From Perkinsus olseni (lineage: Eukaryota > Perkinsozoa > Perkinsida > Perkinsidae), in NCBI GenBank assembly GCA_013115135.1, contig JABANP010000317.1, positions 1-59,752 on the forward strand: 59,752 bases of DNA. The letters are read 5' to 3'. Below the pieces are notes generated by a model. That model had not been told where the DNA came from and did no database searches. It saw only the letters and a program-made list of their open reading frames with translations. The number at the start of each line of letters is the position of its first letter. Within the stretch, counting starts at the first letter, position 1. Made by a program: the position numbers and the translations under genes. Below, piece by piece: positions 34,267 to 46,814 of this stretch.

Positions 34267-35584
34267 ATGCGTCTGCTTATACGCTGTATCGCGGGGCTGG
34301 AGCCGCTTCTTGAGAAGGAAATCCGTACGATCCTTGGCCGAGGCCGAGCCCTTGCCGACTGAGAGGCCCTTCCCGTGTGCTGTCACTGTTTCGGGTCCCC
34401 TCTGTGCCCGAGACGTATACAAATTGCACTACACATCGCGGTTAGCCACTCATATATGGCGGGAGATAGGCAGTAGCCGACTCGACCGTGGGGTTACTGA
34501 AGATGCACTACAGAACTTTTTGAACGAGATTGAGTACCCTAGCTCGGTGAGGGGAAGCACAGGCTGGCTGTCTTCGCTCGGAACCCAGCGAGGCGTAGTG
34601 ACTTTCATTTCACGGAGACTCTTCTAGACGGCTGGAGGGGTATGCTCGCTGCACGGCACAACGCTCGCCTTGAATGGGACGATTATCAAGTGCGTTTATT
34701 GCTGCTGGCAGAGAAGGGAAATATGTTCCGGGTTTATGCTGGTGATGGTGACAGGAGCCTTCACATTCGAGGGTTGCGTAAAAAAGCAAGGCGTCGCTCC
34801 GATGAACGAGACCCTCGCTGCAGCGATGGTGTCGATGGCCTCTGACAGTACTGCTGACCGGCCTGTGATCGACCCCTTCTGTGGGAGCGGGACGATTATT
34901 TTGGAGTATCTTATGCGGCTGATGAATGTACCGGCGCAGTACTTCAATCCTGCATATCGCGATTCTTCCACGCGGGAACTACTACCGCCATCGGAAATGG
35001 CTTTCCGGACGTGCACTGTGGGCGAGGAGTTCGATGAAGAGGAGTGGCGGCAGGCGATAGAAGAAGAAGATTCCAAGATTCAGCTCGGCAGTACTGGGCC
35101 GCTGATCGCAGGCTTCGACAAGGACTCTAGGATGGTAGACTATACTCGATCTAACCTAGAGCCTCTCACTCGTCTTTGTCGTATGGACAGTGTCCCCGTG
35201 CAAGCATTCGACTGGGGGAAGCTGTCCAGACTGTACGGCGGCGCCCCTGTCACGATGATAACCAACCCGCCCTTCGGCCTCCGACTGAGTCGCAGCCAAA
35301 GCCTCATACGTTCCATAGGGGAGTTCTTGCGTGCTGATGGCTCGGATGGCGTCATCGCCGTCGCCTCGGCGGATGATGTGGCGGCCCTCGGCTGTCACCC
35401 TCACGGCGATGATGTGACCAAAGTGAAAGTGGCTAATGTGGATACATGGTTATGCCGAGTCTTTTACCTGAGTCTGTTTCTGTGTGAAATTAGTGGGTTG
35501 CGCTACGGCAGTCTCTTCCGCACTAGGGATGGACAAAACGTCTCTTTGGTACGGTACGGAATACCGCACTCGAAGAGCCGTTGA
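34267..35584 (+). CDS. THUMP-domain SAM methyltransferase (RlmL/RlmK-N family), RNA N2-guanine
   Basis: The start MRLLIRCIAGLEPLLEKEIR at 34267 matches the family N-terminus. A frame change by splicing leads to VTVSGPLCARDVYKLHYTSR and LATHIWREIG (THUMP-like region). The catalytic part reads GVAPMNETLAAAMV, VIDPFCGSGTIILEYLMRL (SAM motif I), LIAGFDKDSRMVDYTRSNLE, and MITNPPFGLRLSRSQ (NPPF/Y catalytic motif for exocyclic amine methylation of guanine). The end is at 35584. Bacterial relatives methylate G2445 of 23S rRNA, so an rRNA or plastid/mitochondrial rRNA target is likely but not shown. The PFCGSGT and NPPF residues are intact. Confidence 0.82.
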
Positions 35585-35740
35585 ATGCGATATGGTACGT
35601 CAGTACGGCGGCGACACGATTTACTTATAGGAGCTGTCTTTAGATGGGGTTTCGCACTCTGATAGTAATACCAACACAAGAGGAATAGGAGTATCATGAC
35701 ACCGTAGTGGTCTATCACATAGTGATGTGGTGATGAGCAA

Positions 35741-38700
35741 TCATCGGCCGCTGGGGTCATGCACTTTCGTGTCACTGAGTGTAGCCTTGTCACTCTGGCC
35801 GGCCTTCTTATCACTCTTCTTGCTGGGACTGCCTCGAGAGAGGAAGCTGGCCCACCAACCGCTGCTGGCAGCATCGGGAGATTCTGAAAAAGGTGTCCGG
35901 TGATTCCTCCCACTTCACTGTCGATAATGATCTCACCGGCAACATCCCTGACGCCAGTGGGGAGGCCATTGACGGTGTGCTCCGGAGGTTTACTAGCGCG
36001 AATCTTGTTGCGAACTTCCTACAAAAACAGGAGGGAAATGATTCCGTGGAGAGCGGTGCGGCAGCGGCTCACCGTGATCTTGGACTCCATGAATTGATCT
36101 TCCTCTCTCATCATCGCCTTGATCTGGGCCGTCATATTCCTCTGCTTGTTCATCAGCTCGTGGGTCTTCTCCCTGACTTCATTCTGCAGCTCAGTGTACT
36201 CATTCTCGTGGCGCTGTTCCATGTCAGTGTGCTCCTCCTGGAAGTCATACAAGTCCTTCTTCAGCTTCTTTCCTGCAACCAACCATCAGCGTATCATCCT
36301 CTCGTCGACGTAAGATACTCACCAACGTCTTCCATTCTCCTCTCGAGCACTTGCTGTTTCTGCTGGGCTTTCCTCAAGGCCTCCTTCGCTTGATGCGACA
36401 TGAGGAGCATTTTCACATCAGCCTGACGACGACACTCTCCGCCATGCGAGAGGCGATATCGCTGAACAACCTACCCTTCGGAGCTTGCCGTTGAGGTACA
36501 CACGGAAAGCGTCAATCTTCGAATGCACCTGCAGGTGAAAACATGACACTCACAGTTGAAAAGTTCACGATTTACGTCGTCAAAGCCGAGCCGGGAGTGG
36601 GCTAGGTAGCCCTCGATAACTTTAACAAAGGCCTGCACGACATCCTTAACGGACGATATCTTCTTGAAGTCGATGTCACGATGACTTGCTAGCTCCTGCA
36701 ACATCGTACTCTCGCCGGACCTGAGGAGGTTCGCCTGCGGGTCACAACATCGGTGGGGAGATCTCACTCTATCTTGTGGATCATTCTAGTGAGTTCGAGT
36801 CTCGAGTCAGCTCCCATGCCCTGAATAAGGCTGCCGAGCGCATAGACGTCCTGAGTGAGGAGAGATATCGGGCGAGCTGCTGCAGACCGGTAGGCCGTAC
36901 CTTCTTATCGCCAGCAAGGGCGAGGTTGGCCATGGAGGAGTCTTTGTGGAAGTCCGAGAGCATCGACGAGACCTGGTTGCCCAAGCCACTGAGGCGTCGG
37001 CCGTCCATCAACGCATACCCTGAGAGAAGAACCAACCAGTAACCGCCACTGCTCCCATCCCGAACACACCATGAATAGCATCCTCGTTCTGCATCGCATC
37101 AATACGACGCTGATGATCGAGCAAAGACATCTCCTTGCCAAGTCCAGTCTGCATGTGCTTGTACAGTCCACCGGTGTTGGTGCCAAGCTGGAGGACTTCG
37201 TTCATGATATCATGCAACTTGCTGCCTCCCTCTGCCTTCACCAGACCGAGATCACCGGCGAGGCTGGCGAGTAACTGAAACCAAAAATCCATGAGAGTTC
37301 GACCACGGCTAGCGAACGTACCTTGCTCATCTCCTTAGTCCCCTCGGCGTTGCTCAGCTGCGATCCGACCAGCTGCTCCAAGAGTCCCGTCTTCCCCGCA
37401 AGGATGGCCTCATTGAGCGCTATGACAGCCCTAGCCCGCCTGGCATTCTGCTCGTCTCTGTGCTGGTTGATGGCACTCCTCATGCTTTCGAAATTCTTAG
37501 CGAACGTAGCGACAGTGCCTCGAGTGTTCTGCTCCATCCTGCTGATATCCTCTTTCATCCTGCTCGTCTTCTCCGCGGTAGCCTTGGGGATATCATGCAT
37601 AGCCTGGCCGATGACCTTCTCTCCCTTGGCCAAGTCGCCCTTCAAATCGGTCGACCAAGTGTCAACCTTGTTCTTGAAGTTGCGCAGATCGTCGAACTGC
37701 TTTTTGCTTTCCTCGCTCAAAGTACTCTTAGCCTTCCCCAGACGTTCGTTGAACCGGTGTGCGTCGGCCCCGAACCTCTCCGCCTCTTTCTTTGCGAAGC
37801 TCTGCACCTTCTCGCTCTCAGCACTCTGGGCGTGGAGCTGACTAGCCAGTTTGTCGAGCGCCTGCTTCTGCAACTCGAACTGCTTGTTCCCCCTGGCCTC
37901 GGTGGTTGCAGCAGCCTGCTTGATGATGTCCGCCATCCGGCTCTTGAAGTGGTCCATCTCCTTCGTCTCGCTCTCCTGCACTTCGCTAATTTTCTGCTGA
38001 CGCTGGATGTTAGCATCATCCGTCTTCTGTGCGAGCGCTGACTCCAGCTGCTCGAAATCAGATTTTCCCTGAGTGACAGCAATCCTCACTTCACGTCCCA
38101 CAAAGATGTGCCGGCTACCGTAGTCTCGAACTCCTGCGTCTCCTTCAGTAATTTATCAACATCAATGCGATCATTAGCAAGCAGTTGCTTCTGCCTGTCA
38201 GCGCTGCTCTGTAGCTTGTTCATGGTGTCCTGCAGAGGAGAGATGAGCGGTCGACAGAGGGCACCGTCGGGCCGGTCAAAGACCTACGTGTGTCTTGGCT
38301 TGAGCGTCGGAAAGGTCGGAAGTGAAGGCGGTCATGATCTTCTGCTTCTTGCTGCCAATGGCTGACTTCTCCTCATCAGTAAGAGAAGCATAATCGGCGG
38401 CCATCTTGTCTCGCACACTGTCTGAAACACTCCACCTTCACAAGCGGCTCCTGAGGTTCTCAGAATGAAGACTCACCGATCTCGCTCTTCTCAAGAGCCT
38501 TAGACGACTCAATCTGAGCGCCGAGGTTCTTCATAGAATCTTCGGCCGAAGCATCCACGCGGCTGATCCACTGGGCGAGATTCTGAGACAAACCAGTTCA
38601 CCTGCTGCCAACGCAGAGTAACCATATCGGCTACATCGCCCGCATTCTTCTGTTCCTCGACGCCCCCCTCGAGCTCCTCGACTGCAAAGCCGAGCCTCCT

Positions 38701-40985
38701 CATGTCTCCTTGAGACTTCTGGCTGTTCAAGATCTGCCGTTGCTGCAGTCTGTTCCTGCAGATGAGAGCGCAGCCACTAACTGGCAGGTACGCAGAAGTC
38801 GTGCAACTTACACTGCAGTATCCTGAGAGTCCCTCGCCCTGCGCATCTCCTCGTGCCGCAACTTGTTCGCATCGCTCATCTCCTTCGAGAGAGATCGACT
38901 CAGCGCATGATCCCGCTTCGCCGCACTGCTAGCCATGTCGCTCTTGGTCTGCTCAGTATCATGGAGTTCAGCATCGAACATGCTCTCCACCATTTGTCTT
39001 CGAAGGTCGTTGGAATCGCCGCCAGACTTGATCATCCCGCCCAGGAGGTTCTTCATGTGGTCAACCTCAGTGATGGCATCACCGAGGCCCTCAGCATTCT
39101 TCTTCCCTCCTCGAGCCGTGTACACCTTCAGACTGTTGATCTGGGCGTCGAGCTCCTTGGAGTCCTGCATGCCCTTCTGCTTCGCCTCCGCCCCTCTGGC
39201 GGCGATCTCCTGATTGGCCTTATCGAATTGAGCGGTCGCATCCCTGGCCATATTCCGCTGGGCGTTGGCCACATTGCTCTGCAAGTCCTTGAAGTCCTGC
39301 GCGTGGCTCATCTTGGCTTGGTCCAGCTCAGCCTCGGACTCTGCTCGGACCGCCTTAGCCTCCTCATCCAGTGCATTCACGCCAGCAGCGTTCTCGTCGG
39401 TAGTCCGCTGGACATCCTTGAGTGTTCTCTCCTGCGTACTTTTGATGCTCTCCAAAGTCGCATTGTTCTTCTTTTCCAAGGCACTGACGTCACCTTTGGT
39501 CTGCTCATGAAGCCTGTCAATCTTTGAGTTGATGCCGTTCAGTTCGTTAATGATCTCCTCATTCGTCGACTTCTGTTCCTTCTCGGATGCTTCCAAGCTC
39601 TGCTCTCTGTGTGCCTCCAGCTCCTTAGAGGTAGTAGCCAGCTTCTCATCGAGTTGCTTCTGAACGCCATCCAGATAATGCTCGGCCTTCTCCTGCATGG
39701 CATGGACGCTGGCCTGTAGGTCTGCCTTCACTGTGTGCTTCAGGTCCCTGTCTTTCTGTTTGCTATCCTGCTCCTCGGCTTTGATGGTGTCTTCCTCCTC
39801 ATCGAGGCTCTGTCCGAGTTGATCGAACTCATCTCGAACGCTGGCAGCGAATTCAGACACTTCACCGCGCGTCTGCTCGATCTCAGCGTTAGTTTGATTA
39901 GCATTCTGTGTGGCTTGCTGGGCAATGCTGGCCTCCTCGGCGTTGACTGTCTCAGCGCTAGTTTGAAGGGCTTTCATCTGAGCAGGATATCATCCTCCCC
40001 AACAGCAGTCACGAGCAAAGCCATCGCAGCTCACCTCGAGCCCCATCTGGTCGTTCATGAGCTTCGCACTGGCCGCGTTGAGGTTCTTGAGCTTCGTTTC
40101 CACGTGCTGAGCAAGAGGATGTTGTAAATGCGACACCACGGCATCCAGAGGACCATCCAGCCTTGAGGAGGAATCTTATCTCACCTCCTGGATCATGGTC
40201 GTCTCGGCCTTGAGCTGATCAGCAAGATTCTTCACTTGAGTGCTGACCGCTTCGGCTTGGTCGTGAATGGTGGACTGAGAAGACAGGAGATAAACTGACG
40301 ATAAACGAGGTGAAGTGCTCGGGTCTTACCTTGGTGTGGAGGATACCGTCAGCGACAGTCTTGGCCCTTTGTACGAGACCATCGGGGCCGTCTGAGGGAA
40401 AGTAAGTGAGAGCAATCCCAAGCGAGACAACAGCCTCATGACAACGTACTGAGAGCGTCTTTGAGTTGGTCTACGTCAGTCTCGCGGCCTTTGATGCCCT
40501 TGGTGACGGCCAATACGATGTCGAAGGCTTTTTGGATCAGGATAGCCACGTCCACCTGGTCCTTAGCGAGGACCTTCAAGGCCTCCCATCTGAAGGAAGA
40601 TACCGTACACTCAGGGACTGAATGAGAGCGGCGACGTACCGAACTTTTTGGCAATTCCAGTCTTTCTGGTTGGCTTGGCAAGTGGCCCATCGCTGGTCGT
40701 TCTCGATCTTAATGAGGTTCGACTCGGCGTTCTGGAGGGATTGAATCAGTGAGCTGGTCACATCTGACAGACAAAACGGTAACATAGTCGAACGAGTTGA
40801 CCGAGGCTCTACTCTGAGGGATGACTTTGGTGGTGATAACCTGCTCGGGGGCTAACAGGGCCGAGGCCGACGACAAAGACCTGAGAAAGGCCGGGGCGCC
40901 GGTCGTAGAGAAATCTCCGAAAGAGCCTTGGGGAGGCTCAATAGTCTTACAGAATAGTCGCGATAGTGGTACGCAGTACGGCCAT
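35741..40985 (-). CDS. long secreted coiled-coil protein
   Basis: Minus-strand gene starting MAVLRTTIATIL at 40985. An intron of 70 nt (40881-40950) joins it to SLSSASALLAPEQVITTKVI, creating a typical signal peptide with likely cleavage after ASA or LLA. A short cysteine-containing part (CQANQKDWNCQKV) follows, then well over a thousand residues of Glu/Gln/Lys/Ala-rich heptad sequence, e.g. STNEEIINELNGINSKIDRL and QQKISEVQESETKEMDHFKS, almost free of cysteine and proline. One break contains a hydrophobic stretch, GVFGMGAVAVTGWFFSQG. The end is GWWASFLSRGSPSKKSDKKA...-stop at 35741. An extended extracellular or vesicle-resident filament is the best guess; no named family was recognised. It is divergent from DGAT1. 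Confidence 0.75.
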
Positions 40986-41110
40986 GGGAGAGTGGCGTAG
41001 TGCGAACAAAATTTAATATAGTAATAGCTGCGAAGAGAGCATCCGACTCGACAGCACTTTTCAACCACCCTACCAATCGCGAGCGATCTTGCGCCGATCG
41101 TATTCTCGAA

Positions 41111-41164
41111 AAAATGCGCGCGCCATCATAATCGATTATGTCGCGCCGCGCGTCAGCGCATTTT
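41111..41164. promoter_or_regulatory. palindromic spacer of a divergent promoter
   Basis: Between the starts of the coiled-coil gene (40985, minus) and DGAT1 (about 41290, plus) lies an imperfect palindrome of about 54 bases: outer arms AAAATGCGC (41111-41119) and GCGCATTTT (41156-41164), and a perfect centre ATAATCGATTAT (41128-41139). Its position suits a bidirectional promoter element; function is inferred. Confidence 0.45.
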
Positions 41165-41289
41165 AGCAGTCACGACGCTACCCGTGCTACTAGCGTTTAG
41201 CAGGCCCTTTCGGTGGCATTGCTTGAGAACAGGGGGGATGTAAGGGAGGGCGAGAATTTGGATCGGCTAGACGGGTCAGGTTTCCCTTG

Positions 41290-44151
41290 TATGACTAGTT
41301 TTTTCGCTAACGCCGCGGACGCGTTGAAGGAGATGTCAGATAAAGGTGAAATGGGGAGGCTGAGGCGGCCTAGCGTGAAGGGTAGTATGGTCAGGTTCGA
41401 AGTCGACTGAACTCGGAGAGGATTCGAAAAAGGAACTGAAGCGTATGGAGGTTGAGAGGGCTGGTACGTTCCACCAGGTCAGCAGCATCTACCAAAGCGA
41501 TGTGGAGAAGGTCCCCAAGCAGGTGGGCTAGGCATTCTCTTTACTGTAGTGTTGGGAGCCATCCTGTGTTAGCCACACCACCAGAAGAAGGACTCCAAGG
41601 CGGCCTCTTCTAAGAGCGAGGACGAGGTCAAGCACGAGAAGGAGCTTCGTCGCCTTAGACGCTCTCATCCACTTGGTCGTGTTGTCAACCGAAAGTGCAG
41701 CGTAGGATGCGGTCTGCGGATCCATCAGGTAGCCGATGATGGAATCCTCTCAGGTCCCCCTTCTGGGTATGAGCGCGAAGGGCACCAACTATCGCGGAAT
41801 CGTCAACCTCATGTGCCTGCTGTTGGTGGTAGGTCGGAATCTTTCCCTCTTGTGGAGGTCCTTGGTGAGTTTTGGATGCGTTCCTTGACCAGGCATTGAA
41901 CCTGCGTCTGGTGCTGGAGAACCTCATCAAGTATGGCATACTGCTAAGACCGTGGGAGTATCTTTCCATCAACAACCTTCGTCATCATCTTCCTCTGGTC
42001 TACACCCTCATTCTTGTATTATGCTGCCCTGCTCTTAGCTACATCATAGAGAGGTAGAACCGAGGGGTATTGTCGTGCAACTTAACCATGATACTACGAC
42101 CGGTATCACTCGCGCCGAGGGTTAACAATAGTATGAGGCGGTTCTTTAGAGTTGACGCTGTCACCAAGAGCTCATTCGACTGGGGTACTCTCACTGCGAT
42201 GGCAGGTACATCGCGCCGGGGCAGAAGGACCGTCGGTTAGCGAATGCTTTGCAGCTATCTGTTTTGCTGGCAGTGCTAATAGGACCACTCTATACCATTG
42301 AAAGTAGGGAGTCTCTTGTCGGGTCAGGACCCCGTCTGATGCACCTTCTTTCAGCCACAGCACCTCATGGTCTCCTAGCCATGGGGCTGCTATGCTGTTC
42401 GGTAACCTACGCTATGAAGATCGTCAGGTGGGTTGCAGCGCATCGCGGCGGTGGTATCTTAGCTCCATGCTTGCATCAGTTACTGGCATGTCTGTCATGA
42501 TCTATTCTGGTCCGTCAAGAAGAACAAGCTAGAGGTAGTATCGTCGTCTTCTTCCGTTTCTCGCGGGCCAAGGTCAATCCCTCTTTCTTCTTGCAGATGC
42601 TCCTAGGTGACGAGAAGGAGACTCTCGAGGTCGCCAGAAAATATCCTCGCTGCCTCTCCCTGAAGGATATGTAATGCCCTGGTGCTCGTCTCTAGGGGAT
42701 GGTGTATCGCACTGTAGGTACATGTTCATCGCGTATCCCACGCTCTGCTATCAGCTGTGGTACCCTCGATACCCTCATCGTAACGTGAGTGCAGCCTTCC
42801 TGCCTTGGCCCTTTTGATGGCGTCGTTCTCTTCAGTGGATGCGTTTGCTGAAGTACACAGCACTACTGCTCTTCTGTCTAGCACTGCAGCTCATCATCAT
42901 GCAACAGTAAGTTGGAGAAGGGCATTTTCACCACGGTCCTGTTGGCGGGTCTGATCGTCAGACAAATTCCGTCCCGTAGCATTGCTAGACACAGCTTCAT
43001 GAGGGTCGTGAACCTTCTCAGCCTCCCTCTCGTTGAATGTGCATAAATCGCCTCGAAAATTGATGGAGATAGGATCGTCAGTTCTTGAGACAGGCAGCAT
43101 GCTTGAGATGGGACCTTACAGTAGTTTCCTAGGAGCAACTCAGCCTATAGTGGCGCGTCGAATATTCACCTATGCGATTGCGCAGATGATACCGAAACGC
43201 CCTTCGGAATGAGAATCTTAAATTTTGCAGGGGCGCCAAGCTTGGCGCTGTTGGATGATGGGAGTTGTCTTGATTGTAGGTATATGCTGCCCATCCTCCT
43301 CAACGCTCGGATAATGCTAATAGACTCCCAGAGCTGGCGCGAGAGTGCTTTGTAATAAATAACCTGCGACGTGGCGATTTCATCGGCCTCGGGTAGGATT
43401 GTCGCGGAGCGTGTACTGAAGCTCGCTGTGCCAAACCTGTACTGTTGGCTGCTCATGTTCTTCACTCTCTTCCACACTTGGATGAGTAAGTGGAAGATGC
43501 TCTGGTAGCTAATCCGTATCATGCACGCGTCAACCTTAGATATTCTGGCCGAGTTGACCAGATTCGGGGATCGTGAGTTCTACTTGGACTGGTGGAACTC
43601 AGTTAGCTTCAGAGAATACTGGCAGAAGTGGAATCTTCCCGTACGCCCGCCATCTGTCATTCTCTCCCGTCCACCACTACTACTCGATAGGTACATTACT
43701 TTATCCTCCGTCACATGTACGTCCCTGCGAGGAGGTTTGGTTGCTCACAGGACGTCGCCGGAATGCTCTGCTTCGTAGGGAACTCAACGGAGCTGTTGAT
43801 TTAGACGGTGCTGCTGTCAGGTGTTCTCTGGTGTTCTGCATGAGTACGTGTCTATGATACCCTTCGGCCTGCCGTTCTACACTCTGGTCACGCAGATGTT
43901 CATAGCACAGGTTAGTGGCCATTCAAATAGGAGAGTGGCTGCTGAATCAACCCTGCTTAGGTCCCGCTGATGGTCCTGACGGATAAGAAGTTCATCAGGG
44001 ACAGGCCGAACCTTGGCAACTGTATCTTCTGGATCACCTTCTGCTTCACCGGGCAGCCTGCTGCTATGATGGTGACACTGTCTTGTGCCTGCTATGACGT
44101 GTATTGTGCTTGCGTTCTTTTCAGGTGTTCTTCCTGCTCAAGTACATGTAA
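41290..44151 (+). CDS. DGAT1: diacylglycerol/sterol O-acyltransferase, DGAT1-type MBOAT
   Basis: MBOAT enzyme that makes triacylglycerol (or steryl esters) in the ER. Exons encode a charged N-terminus ([20 protein letters not shown] at 41290), [20 protein letters not shown] (the family's first membrane helix), [33 protein letters not shown] (the fatty-acyl/DAG motif region) and [20 protein letters not shown]. Then come [39 protein letters not shown] (the FYxDWWN and YWxxWN signatures), [16 protein letters not shown], and [19 protein letters not shown] (the end motif). It stops at 44151 after FFLLKYM. The active-site His exon (about 43830-43870) is split by an intron. An apparent one-base frame offset near 41403 is probably an unrecognised small intron. 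Confidence 0.88.
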
Positions 44152-44439
44152 GATAGCCGATGGGCTTTACCCGATTTAATCTGAAATGTTGATAATACAC
44201 CCTTGTTTAGCGCCTCTTGTAGGAAACAGAGCCACCGTTTGATTTGGATTCTCTGAAGCTGGGACGTCTTGTGTGTCAAGTTGTGAATGTGGGAGTAGGT
44301 GATGATAGAGTTCCCGAAGTCCTCACGGAGAAGGGGGAGGGCGTGCCTCTCGCTTCGAGCGCTCAGTGATTGACACGCTGGGCGACAGCTGGCGTTTTCT
44401 GGAGATCGTACTGCTTGTCTCGCCGTCGTCAGCTTTTTC

Positions 44440-45445
44440 ATGACTGATCTTCGGAAACCTTCTGAGCTAACGGGCCGGCTGGTCGGATCTGGATCGGCGG
44501 TTCGGGAGGGTCTGTGGTCACTCGGCTGCGGGGTACTGTATGGAGGGACTAGTGTGATTGTCGGCCATCCGCTGGACACCGTCAAGACGAAAATGCAAGC
44601 CCAGCCTGAATTCCGCCGTACTGGGTCTGTAGGAACCTTCCTGACCACAGTGAGGGCACAGGGACCTCGAGGCCTTTACCGGGGTTTCCTCCCACCCTTT
44701 TGTGGAAGTCTTATATTTCGGTCGCTACAGTTCGCCTCCTACGGCGTGGTCTATGCCGGCCTGAGAGACACGTGGTTTGAGCACACCAAGCTCGGAGGCT
44801 TCCTGGAGCTCCGCGTAATCGCAGGGGGCCTTGCTTCGGGTCTCTCCCGGGCTGTGGTGGAGGCTCCGTTGGAGCTCATCAAGACAAGGCGACAGCTGGG
44901 TGGCTCGTACAAGGCCCGTGACCTCACCATTGGTGCTTCGGCAACGGTTGTGCGGAATGTACTTTTGCTGGGTAGCTTTTTTATAATTGCGGAGACCTTC
45001 CAGGCGAAGAGCCCGGAATTTTTCGGCGCGCACCCGTTTTTGAAAGGAGGGGTGGCATCGACTTTGGCATGGTGTCTGGTATGGCCATTGGATGTGGTGA
45101 AATCTCAGATGCAGGCAGGACATGACCGAGGAGGAATAGCTAAGCTGCTCACTAGATGTGCTAGGGATGGTAGTGTACTGGGGTGGGATAGCTCGTCAGT
45201 GAACGGGCTTCGGTGCTCTCATTAAAATAGTCCGCTCGGATGAGAAAGTTGGAGAGTCCCCTGCTTGACATTCGGGAGGGTCTAGAAAAATAACGGCAAA
45301 ACTCGGATCGATGAGTCGCTGTTGTTCAGGCACTCTCTACCGCGGTCTGCTACCTGGGGCGGCCCGATCTTTCATAGCCAACGGAGCCTCTCTGTACGCC
45401 TACCAATTCGGCCAGCGTCTCAGAAGCCGGTATTCACATCAGTGA
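44440..45445 (+). CDS. mitochondrial carrier family (SLC25) transporter
   Basis: Starts MTDLRKPSELTGR at 44440. All three carrier signatures are present: PLDTVKTKMQ, PLELIKTRRQ and PLDVVKSQMQ, each in one of three repeats with paired membrane helices. The last exon, entered near 45330 after an intron, reads GTLYRGLLPGAARSFIANGA and ends SLYAYQFGQRLRSRYSHQ-stop at 45445. The protein has the usual carrier length of about 300 residues. Substrate cannot be read safely; amino-acid or acyl-carnitine type carriers look closest in overall style. It acts in the inner mitochondrial membrane. Confidence 0.88.
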
Positions 45446-45791
45446 TTCGCTCTGTACGTCATTATTCATTTTACCCACGGGACAGTCTGCTTCCGAGAGT
45501 GTGACGGTATAGCGCTGGTGTGTAGCCTTCCATTCCGCTTGAGTTGGAGAGTTTTCCAGCTGGAAGAGGAGCCCCTCTAGCAGTCGTTGTGCTAGGTTCC
45601 AGCATTAGCGACATCACTGGAATTTGTATTACTGGCAGAATCGTCATTGGATCGTGACGTAAGCAGGCTAAGCCAGCGGCTGGCGTCAGCCAGGCTTCAG
45701 CAGTCCCTGGTTCTCTGTCGTAGAACTCAAACCAACACGGGCTCCTCTGCCAGTATCAATCTGACCTACCCTGAATTTTAGTTTATTGAAA

Positions 45792-46814
45792 ATGTCGTCG
45801 CTGGAGGAAGGCCCGTTGACCCCGACAGTGATACACGGGCCCTGCTCATCGTTGTCTACCAGAGGGGGACAGCCGGAGGTTCGCCTTATAGGGACCTCCG
45901 TATGCAGGTCGTCGCCTGTTAGGTTCTCTTCCGAGAGAGCAATTGCAAGCAGCGTGCGTGGGGCTCTTATTGGCGGGAAATATTTGATGCGCAGCGTAGC
46001 AGATCAGACTGGCTCGGGTGGGTCGGGCACTTCATCGGTATTGGGAGAGGAGCTTCCTAGGTCCGAGGTGTACACGGAAAAAGCAGCGTGGCTCACGTGA
46101 GGGCGGCTACGACGGAGCGGACCTCCCGGAGTGCTGCTGGAGTACTTGTCTGGGAACGCACCAACGGGAAGTAGGATGTGGCCATCGAGGGAGCTGGGAG
46201 GTCAGCTTTTATTCAGCACATGCTCCGCTGCTGCTCCTGTCATCGCTGTTGTCACGCCTACTGCTGCGACCCTCCGCTGGACATACGGCTAGTCCGGAGG
46301 TATGCTAACGGAGAGCAATGGCGGTGCCTGGAGTGCAATGTGAGGAGGGAACAGTCGTCCCGAGTTGAGTCGAGGCTAAATATTTCTCGCCGTTCTCTAC
46401 ACGGCCCTAGGGTAACTGTCACGACATCAGTCTCGCTGTTTCAGGTATGCGCACTGTGCCACATAGCCGAGTCTAGCACAAGCATGCTCGTCTGTCGGGA
46501 CTGCGATAGAGGCTTTCATGTCGGCTGTTGCCGCAGCGCTGGACCCATCAGAGTAGGTCGGGAGCCCCAATCTCAGCCCCCCAATTTCGTTGCAGGTGCC
46601 GAAGTCTCCCGAGCGTTGGGTGTGTCCTGACTGCCGGCTGTGTGCGAAATGTGCATGCCCTCTCAGTGAGGGGAGTAGAGTTACTGATAGTGGCCGTGTA
46701 TGCCCTCAGTGCTACAGTGATTATCCATGGAACGTAGTCTCAGATGTCGGCGCTTGGGCTTCGGAAAGGAAGCCGGGTATTATTAGGATTCGCAGGAATT
46801 GTGATAGACTATAG
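45792..46814 (+). CDS. double PHD-type zinc-finger protein
   Basis: Starts MSSLEEGPLTPTVIHGP at 45792 with a Ser-rich leader. The first Cys-rich module contains MLRCCSCHRCCHAYCCDPPL, then GEQWRCLECNV. After an intron ending CTGTTTCAG, a second module reads VCALCHIAESSTSMLVCRDC with DRGFHVGCC, and then ERWVCPDCRLCAKCACPLSE, ending VCPQCYSDYP...RRNCDRL-stop at 46814. The spacing C-x2-C...C-x2-C...H-x2-C and W-x-C-x2-C is PHD-like. Such fingers read histone H3 tails, so a chromatin role is likely. The N-terminal exon edges are uncertain. Confidence 0.7.

Noticed and set aside
37323..39527. Leucine- and serine-rich plus-strand frames (up to 224 residues) resembling membrane proteins
   Set aside because: They are antisense to the coiled-coil gene; Glu/Gln/Lys-rich codons read backwards give Leu/Phe/Ser.
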